From Apophysomyces variabilis (taxonomy: Eukaryota; Mucoromycota; Mucoromycetes; Mucorales; Mucoraceae): DNA of 15,434 bases. Made by a program: the position numbers and the translations under genes. Under the pieces are notes generated by a model. The model was given only the letters and a program-made list of their open reading frames with translations. It made no database searches and was not told where the DNA came from. Within the stretch, counting starts at the first letter, position 1; every line of letters begins with the position of its first letter. Location: positions 177,874-193,307 of the forward strand of contig MZZL01000381.1 of assembly GCA_002749535.1 (NCBI GenBank), read 5' to 3'. This document shows, piece by piece, positions 9,768 to 15,434 of this stretch.

Positions 9768-10112
9768 AATAAAGCAAACAAGAACTTTTACGTCTTAATA
9801 TTTTGAGAAACTTGTATAGTTTTATGCTAGTTAACTGATTGTTGATTTATATTGATTCATAGAATTATCAGCTATACTAACCTATAAACAAAGGATAAAA
9901 GCATGATCAATCCTTATGTTTTGATTCTAGGATATAGCATAGAACAATCTTAAAATTTAAAGCATGAATTTTCTTTTTATTCCACTATCTCTTATCCTAC
10001 ATTTTATGATATATCCTAGAATAATCTGAGTTTCTTATAGTAGGATTCTCATATAGAACGTTGAATCCTGTGATGTATATGGGAATAATCTTAGAATTGG
10101 CAAATTCTGGGA
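9768..10112. other. Right subterminal region of the CACTA element, non-coding
   Basis: This AT-rich stretch has no exon. AGGATA or its complement recurs (about 9892, 9929, 9993, 10012), along with CTAGAATAATCT-like words, echoing the left subterminal region. These are probable transposase or accessory-protein binding sites by analogy with CACTA elements. Confidence 0.55.
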
Positions 10113-10129
10113 TAATTTTTCCCATAGTG
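10113..10129 (-). repeat. Right terminal inverted repeat of the CACTA element
   Basis: TAATTTTTCCCATAGTG is the inverted partner of 5074-5090. The single mismatch is a transition. Confidence 0.93.
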
Positions 10130-10132
10130 GCA
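10130..10132. repeat. Right target-site duplication GCA of the CACTA element
   Basis: GCA immediately follows the right terminus. Collapsing the two GCA copies restores the helicase codons NLIEAIYHAALNTTSS across the site. Confidence 0.87.
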
Positions 10133-11639
10133 TGGTATATTGCTTCAATGAGGTTATATACGTTTGTACCTAGTATATACCACTGTGGGTTGAGCAGGAT
10201 ATATTGTGAATTGTGGACTTGAAGAAACGAAAAATGGTAGGTGAATCAATAAGCATAAGATCAACCAGCAGTGACACTTACCTGCTGGGAGCCGACCATC
10301 ACCAACCTTAAGGAGAAAGTCTGCAAAATAACGTTGCTGCTCAGCATGCAGATCGCTACCTTGCAGGTTTTGAAGTCTCATGTTGATAGACAATGAGAGC
10401 ACCTTGACGTTTCTCCAGAAGGTGGAACAGATAATGCTGGCATTTACCTGATCAGCTTCAGAGCCCCTCTTCACCACAGGTAAGACTTGATGAAAGTCAC
10501 CGCTAAAAACAATGACTTTGCCTCCAAAAGGTATAGATTTGTAATTTGCATCTAAAGCCCCCATGACATCATGAAAGGAGCGGTCAACGGCTTCAAGAGA
10601 ATACCTGTGAGTCATGGGAGCTTTGTTCCAAACGATCAACGTAGTTTTATGGATAAGCCTTGCAAGGGCACTGTTGATGGGTATATTGCAGGTAAGGTTA
10701 TCTTCTATGACGCCAGCAACAATGGGTATCTTAAAGCGGGAATGTGCAGTAACACCTCCGTCCAGAAGCAATGCAGCAACACCTATGGAGGCGACTGTGA
10801 GAGTGATCTTTCCTTGTACACGGGTATGGGCGAGAAGGGTGTTATAAACAAACGTTTTTCCACATCCTCTGGCACCTTTCAAAAAGAACATTCATTGTAG
10901 GATATCCTCGTTTTCAACAGCAGCAATGATAGCGCAGAAAGCAGCAGTTTGATTGGGATTAAATTTTGCCACGCTATCATCCACTTGTTGTTATAGGTTG
11001 GTGATATCATGATCCAGCTGTTCAATGATTAGTGTATCTTGCAAGCATGTACGAAGGGATATAGAGCTGGATGAGGGTAATAGCGGCATTGAAGGGTAAT
11101 CAGCAAAGCAACGGCCATGGCAGGAGAGGAGAAGATTTATATATTGTAATGCCTCATTTATATATGCTGATATGTCAGGTATCAAGTTCTATCTATGATA
11201 TTGTTGCTGATAATGTATGGACAAATGTTCTGCATACTTTCTCCATAGCTGCCCAGGATTGGTGGGATCACTAAACACTAAGATGATGACGAATAGATGA
11301 AGCAGACGGTGTCCAGATGTCATAACATAGATTGCCTCCCTAAGACATTGGTCGTATTTATCATCACCATCAAGCAAACCAAGTGCTTTGGCTGCTGCGC
11401 AGAAGGTAGGGTATTCTTGGCCATCAACGGTGCGCATATCCCTGAAAGACGTTTTCTTGAGTATATGGTGAAGAAGAATTCAGAGAGCAAAGCGTTCAGA
11501 GTCAGAAGGGGGTGCAAAATACACTCTACCAACCATATCCATATGACGCGAACGCTTCTTTCACTGCTGGGAGGTCTTATTCCAGGTATAATGCTGAGGT
11601 ATCTCATAGTAACAGAATCTGTGAGCGTTTGTGTCAAGA
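10130..11639 (-). pseudogene. Helitron RepHel, Pif1-like helicase, 5' part
   Basis: This is the linker plus the first half of the SF1 helicase that unwinds DNA during Helitron transfer. Linker landmarks are IPQHYTWNK, the VYFAPPSDSERFAL block, TSFRDMRTVDGQEYPTF and ALGLLDGDDKYDQCL. The helicase follows with a Walker A loop GARGCGKT (about 10850-10880), ASIGVAALLLDGG, IVWNKAPMTHRYSLEA and SGDFHQVLPVV. The Walker B acidic pair normally reads Asp-Glu (WDEAPM) but is Asn-Lys here, so ATP hydrolysis should be lost. In-frame stops lie at 11561, 11480 and 10892 (TGA), 11189 (TAG) and 10991 (TAA). An intron is placed at 10281-10218. The exon then runs to the CACTA insertion, ending NLIEAIYH plus a partial codon. 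Confidence 0.88.
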
Positions 11640-12829
11640 CTGAAGGCATGATAGGACAATAGATAGTAAATGTTAATTTATGTTAAATTAGAGATGTGAA
11701 CAACTTACACGTTGAGCTCAAAGTAAGCATCCAACGTGGTTATATGGCTGGCTAAGCACTCTTGCACCTCCTCTACTGGCTCACCTTCTCAGAATACGAT
11801 GGTTCATTTCTCTTCCAGATGGAGGGCAAGTCGCTGAACAGCAGGGTATCGTCTGAAAAGATGGAAATGGTATAGCCTCCAAAAAGCTTCAGAAGCAGAG
11901 ATATATCAGGCGTCTTGGTATAAGGATATTTCATTGATCAGCTGATTATTGTGTGGTTATTCCTGGCAGAGTGCGATCATTGCTTGGTCCTGACCTTTAT
12001 AAACGTACTTGTACAGGTACTTTACAGCTCTGATGCTTGTGGCGATCTCAACATTGATGTGAGCGTTGTACTTTGTACAGAGGTACAGATTATGTGGAAC
12101 AACCTAGTGGTTATCTAGCTCTGGGGCATTCAATGATCATTTAAATGTATGGCCGTCATTTCGTCTTCTGTAGATTGGGTATCCATCTTTGGTATTTGAA
12201 GTTTCTGTGGCAAATTCTTTCAGGTATCTTTTGGTACATTTGCCGTTCTGCATATATGGTGCTCATGGGTTCAGCAGTCCACACAGTCCTAAACCAAACC
12301 TGTCAGCAAACATTGTCATCAAGAGAGTTTCTTGTAATATACCATGCATCATCATTTTCGTTACAGTTTGGTAAGCAGCAGGGTATCTATCAGGATCAGG
12401 TATCTCTGCCAATACAATGGTATCATAGTCGGTAACAGTTCTAGGCTTATCCTCATCCTCGAGGATCAAGAGGATATGAGCATGAGGTAGCCCCCTTTTC
12501 TGAAATTCAAATACCTGAATGTACCCTTTCACTTTGCTAAGAACAGCGTTTTCAGTCAAATCCTTAATGAGTGAATATAACTGGGAAAGAAAACATCATG
12601 TAAGTATAGCATGCAATTTCTGTACAATGTTACCTTGAGCTTGAATACGCGTGCCATAAGGTCTGGCTGGTCTGCTGCTGTCTGGCCCAGTTTCAGCTTG
12701 CAGGCAACTTTGATCCACTGAGGGTTACAGGTAAATGTAACAAAGAGGTCTGGTGCACCCAGTGACCTTACAATAGCCATTAAATCTTGGTATCAGGCGT
12801 TCATATCCCTTGGACCTCCTGTGAATGTA
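11640..12829 (-). pseudogene. Helitron RepHel, HUH Rep endonuclease domain
   Basis: This domain would nick and join DNA in rolling-circle transposition. It begins with TFTGGPRDMNA, then APDLFVTFTCNPQW, and after a 53-nt intron (12633-12581) reaches FEFQKRGLPHAHILLIL, which contains the HUH metal-binding motif (His-Ala-His). The tyrosine motif KYLYKYVYKG, which holds the paired catalytic Tyr of Helitron Rep, is intact at about 12010-12040. LYHFHLFRRYPAVQRL and TLDAYFELN follow. In-frame stops lie at 12793, 12263, 12137, 11906, 11804 and 11789 (TGA), 12104 (TAG) and 11957 (TAA), with positions given as the lowest base. Several coincide with family Arg or Trp positions. The catalytic residues survive but the gene cannot make a full protein. 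Confidence 0.87.
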
Positions 12830-13275
12830 GTGAAGTGTCAAAAGTGAGATCAAAATAAAGAAAGGATAACCGATGGAATCAGCAAGACTGAGATAATGTT
12901 CTTTATTTTCAAGTGCTTTTCTTTTATAGTTTTCTAGTTGAATGATCGGGACTATAAGTGTGAAACTTCTTGTAAACCAATAACATAAGAAGAAAAGTTT
13001 TCATCCAATTGTCTGTAACATAAACCAATGGTACAATTGAAGAATCAAGTGTTATTGGTGTTAAGGATAAGACAATGATAGTTCCTGGTAATCAGTAAGA
13101 AAGCTAGGAACAAAAAGTTCTTTTTTCAGATACCAAAAGTCAGAATCGGAGATGAATATGTGATCTCGTGTAACATAAAAAGTTTTACAAGAAGTTCACC
13201 TGGCTATAGCTGAGACATTGCCAAGATTTAGAAAATATGGCTAAATCACTATGAAAAGGATGTCAGATACAACAC
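12830..13275. mobile_element. Small non-coding insertion (about 445 bp) in the Rep domain, MITE-like
   Basis: GTAG occurs at both edges (12827-12830 and 13276-13279), so the duplication is GTA or GTAG. Collapsing it restores VILPSTFTGGPR, a conserved Helitron block, in frame. The edges GTGAAGTGTC and GATACAACAC form a poor inverted repeat (7 of 10). A better internal inverted repeat lies at 12959-12974 and 13185-13199. There is no open frame of note. The family is unknown; it is not an intron, because the acceptor position would delete conserved residues. Confidence 0.65.
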
Positions 13276-14951
13276 GTAGAAGGGAGTATAACATAGCTAC
13301 CAAGATTCTGCGAGCTTTCACCATTTATGCTGTCCATCAAGCCATCCAACATAGCTATGCGAAATTTCACTTGATTATGACAGATATATTACAGGTGATG
13401 TTGTTCGGCTTTGACCCACATATCAACAGCAAACTGATGGAGGAGCCTTTCAAAGTACACCAGGTAGGAGTCTTTATGGTCCTGCAAGAGATAGGCATAA
13501 TGTAGCATCAGCGTCACATGTGCAATATCTGCCTCGTTGTTGCCATGGCTGTGTTCATGCTCATCATCTAAGAGAGCAAAGGTACTTTGAATGAGAACAG
13601 AAAATATCAGGTGTTTCACACTACCTTGCACTCTCTGCGTACGGTGCTGTTTTCTGCGGCGAGTGGTATTCTGCAGTGGTGGGCTCTATCCTTGTTCTCC
13701 ATGTGGGAAAAGAAGGACATAATGTAATAGATCATATAATGGGTGTTGTTCGTCAATTTGTATGAGCCTACCAGCCTTGGGTATAATGACAATGTCTCAG
13801 TATGCACCAATTTGATCTGCCACAACACCACTTGGTATAACTGCTATAATCTTGGCTGCTGTTGGTTGGGTATATTGACCATGATGACCGCGAGGAGGTT
13901 GATGTGTAGATTTTATGCGAATGCAGAAACTGTCAGCTGGGTTCTGCTGAAGCCTTTGGCTGGCAGTATGGTATATTGCAGCAAACGGGTTGTCATGCTG
14001 GAGCATCATCTGCAAATCTGACAGAATAGTGGGATCTAGGCCGTCAAATATTGATGCACAGTATTGTTGCTGGGTATCTGAGTCATATATATACATTTGC
14101 ACAAATTTGGGACGTCTATTATATGAGGGTAAAATGGAACACGCAATGCTGTGATGTATGGTTCTGTGGATGTGGAAGGTATATGCTCCAGATGTTGCAT
14201 TGGCAAGTTTCTCATCCAGCTAAAATCAGGCATAAAATGACACTATGAGAGGTATAGCATAAAAATAGTGACATACCTGAACGCCTATGGAAGTAAAAGC
14301 AAAGGCAGAATTATAAGCTCAGGTCTTGGTGTGAAACTCCTTGCAACAGGTATCTTGCCCAGTGAGCAATTCAAGCAATTCAGTAGGAGGAGGAAGGGGG
14401 AGATCAATCTTGACGGTACCCTTTAAGCAGCATATACTAAAGCGTGGATTTCTTAAGGAACCTTCAGTCTTTTCACCTATCCACACTTTAGCATTGCAAT
14501 ATTGACATCGGTATGTCATCCTGCCAAGGTCTTGAACGCTATCATCTGTTGAACTACTTCTAGCCACGTCATTAACGCTGAATGCTAGTTGTTGTGCAGT
14601 ATTGACTGATACTGGGGTATCTGAAGAGGTAGGCTGCATTGAAAGAGTTGGTTGACTATAGTAAGCATTGTTAGTACGTGCATCTGGAATAGAAGATTAA
14701 ATATTGGATATGCCATATATGACTGATCTGGAAGAGATCTCAGGCAGAACATTGGCAGGTGGGCATGGTGCGATCGAATGCACAGAAGGTTGAGATGGAC
14801 CCGCAGAGACCATTGGCAAGGATGTCAATAATGGCATATGAGGAGTCATAGGATGCACAGGTGCTGGATATACAATGTCAGAGGGAGGCAAACAGCATAG
14901 ATATACAATAGCGCCAGGAGGTATAAACAACGGATATAGCACTGCGGTCAA
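13276..14951 (-). pseudogene. Helitron RepHel, N-terminal region and Helitron-like N domain
   Basis: This is the N-terminal third of RepHel. It starts with a Pro-rich stretch (TTG-initiated open frame from 14951; first in-frame ATG at 14849, so the true start is unresolved). A Cys-containing motif follows (MTYRCQYCNAKVWIGEK, then FSICCLKG). Next come the Helitron-like N signatures AYNSAFAFTSIGVQ, the PKFVQMYIYD block, LQMMLQHDNPFAAIY, DIVIIPKAGRLIQID and HPLYDLLHYVLLFPHGE, and near the end LLHQFAVDMWVKAEQH. Introns are 14276-14220 and 13624-13568. In-frame stops lie at 14697-14699 (TAA), 14319-14321 (TGA), 13797-13799 (TGA), 13686-13688 (TAG, where the family has Trp) and 13389-13391 (TAA). 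No frameshift was found. It is interrupted at 13276 by a small insertion. Confidence 0.85.
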
Positions 14952-14958
14952 AAAAAGA

Positions 14959-15103
14959 TTCTACCATCGGTAGAAACTTGGTGGAATCTGAGATTCCACC
15001 ACCTTTCCACCACCTTTCCACCGCTTTTCCACCATGCGGTGGAATCTCTTCAAAGGTTTGTGGAATGTACCTTCCACCACCTTTTCCACCACCTTTCTAC
15101 CAC
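14959..15103. repeat. 11-bp-periodic TTTCCACC repeat with hairpins
   Basis: TTTCCACC starts at 15004, 15015 and 15026, exactly 11 bp apart. A second run of variants (TTCCACC, TTTCCACC, TTTCTACC) has the same 11-bp spacing at 15072, 15083 and 15094. The complement GGTGGAA lies between and before them, giving hairpins 14959-14975 (7 bp, loop ATC), 14980-15000 (10 bp, loop G) and 15027-15044 (7 bp, loop ATGC). It lies just upstream of the Helitron N-terminal exon on the minus strand. It may be a minisatellite or a fold-back element; no function can be stated. Confidence 0.75.
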
Positions 15104-15434
15104 CCCCCCAAGTTCAACAATTGGATGAACTGCTATATGACAGAGACCATTACGTTGATGTTATTGGATCAAGTAGTATGCATTAGAGGCTAACGTTTTA
15201 GTTTCATTCGACCATATTCCTTTATTCAAGCACTTTTTATTGGATTAACTTGCCTACAACGATACATTCTATTGGAGCTACTGATTTTTATCTAGTCTAT
15301 CTGATTGGATGTTCTTTTCGTTGTGTACATTATTTTAGCCATTAAGATACACTTCTTTATCATATACAAGAAGCTTCTTTAGCTATATATATAGGAAAAA
15401 AACAGACACTTTTATTTTCTTGGAGCTATGTAGC
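15104..15434. other. No recognisable feature
   Basis: This AT-rich sequence has no supported exon, RNA gene or clear repeat. It may contain the unlocated 5' end of the Helitron or its flank. Confidence 0.5.

Larger units (their letters stand above)
5074..10129 (+). mobile_element. CACTA (EnSpm-like) DNA transposon, full length, 5056 bp
   Basis: The ends are a 17-bp inverted repeat, CACTACGGGAAAAATTA on the left and its complement on the right, with one transition (C/T at the sixth base). GCA flanks both sides. Inside are a Tnp2-type transposase (plus strand), a divergent second gene (minus strand) and AT-rich subterminal regions with repeated AGGATA and TAGAATAA motifs. The element sits in the helicase exon of the Helitron, so it is the younger of the two. 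Both of its genes are broken by a few stops, so this copy should not be autonomous, although its termini look competent. Confidence 0.93.
4330..14951 (-). mobile_element. Helitron, autonomous type but inactivated, carrying two nested insertions
   Basis: The whole interval is one RepHel reading unit on the minus strand once a CACTA element (5074-10129) and a small insertion (about 12830-13275) are set aside. Both the HUH Rep and the Pif1-like helicase hallmarks of Helitrons are present. The outer limits are minimum limits: I could not identify a convincing 5' TC end or a 3' hairpin followed by CTRR, so the true element may extend further on both sides. Traced minus-strand exons are 14951-14277, 14219-13625, 13567-13276, 12829-12634, 12580-11709, 11639-10282, 10217-10130, 5073-4859 and 4813-4389. 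All the introns between them are GT-AG, 45-69 nt. Confidence 0.85.

Noticed and set aside
11071..11662. Plus-strand open frames opposite the helicase (such as 11297-11662 and 10571-10900)
   Set aside because: They are shadows of the minus-strand RepHel gene, whose family motifs are recognisable in order.
11480..14321. TGA reassigned as a sense codon (alternative genetic code)
   Set aside because: TGA falls mainly at family Arg positions, not Trp. TAA and TAG interrupt the same frame, and the intact gene at 2975-4087 has no internal TGA. Mutation explains it better.
15004..15103. CCACC-rich array as a telomeric repeat
   Set aside because: The period is 11 bp with inverted copies and only a few units, unlike the short uniform telomere repeats known in fungi.

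Overview
This window reads as a transposon-dense stretch of a fungal nuclear genome. The evidence is short GT-AG introns (about 40-80 nt), eukaryotic AATAAA signals, and three transposon families common in fungi: a Plavaka-type (KDZ/CACTA-related) transposase, a Helitron RepHel protein and a CACTA-type Tnp2 transposase. An early-diverging lineage (Mucoromycota or relatives) is my best guess, but that is inference. I see no bacterial operon, tRNA, rRNA, CRISPR array or viral gene.

Layout. (1) 1-2388, minus strand: a multi-exon Plavaka-like transposase pseudogene that runs off the left edge. A single N at 1005 and a 174-bp tandem duplication lie inside one of its exons. (2) 2389-2974: non-coding, with a fold-back palindrome of about 150 bp. 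(3) 2975-4087, plus strand: a five-exon gene of 292 codons that I do not recognise; it is the only unbroken gene in the window. (4) About 4330 to at least 14951, minus strand: a Helitron whose RepHel gene (N-terminal domain, HUH Rep, Pif1-like helicase) is read from right to left. (5) The helicase exon is split by a complete CACTA element at 5074-10129. It has matching inverted termini (CACTA...TAGTG) and a 3-bp target duplication GCA. It carries a Tnp2-type transposase on the plus strand and a second, divergent coiled-coil protein on the minus strand. (6) The Rep domain is split by a second insertion of about 445 bp (about 12830-13275), flanked by GTAG. (7) 14959-15103: an 11-bp-periodic TTTCCACC repeat with hairpins, followed by sequence with no visible feature.

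How the parts relate. The order of events can be read: the Helitron came first, and the CACTA element and the small insertion landed in it later. Removing either insert with one copy of its target duplication rejoins the Helitron reading frame exactly. The Helitron frame has about 19 in-frame stops but no frameshift that I could find. Most stops sit where the family has Arg or Trp and are explained by C-to-T or G-to-A changes. The helicase Walker B acidic pair has changed in the same way (Asp-Glu to Asn-Lys). The Plavaka and CACTA genes show the same kind of damage. This suggests cytosine-deamination-type silencing of the repeats, while the neighbouring unknown gene stayed intact.
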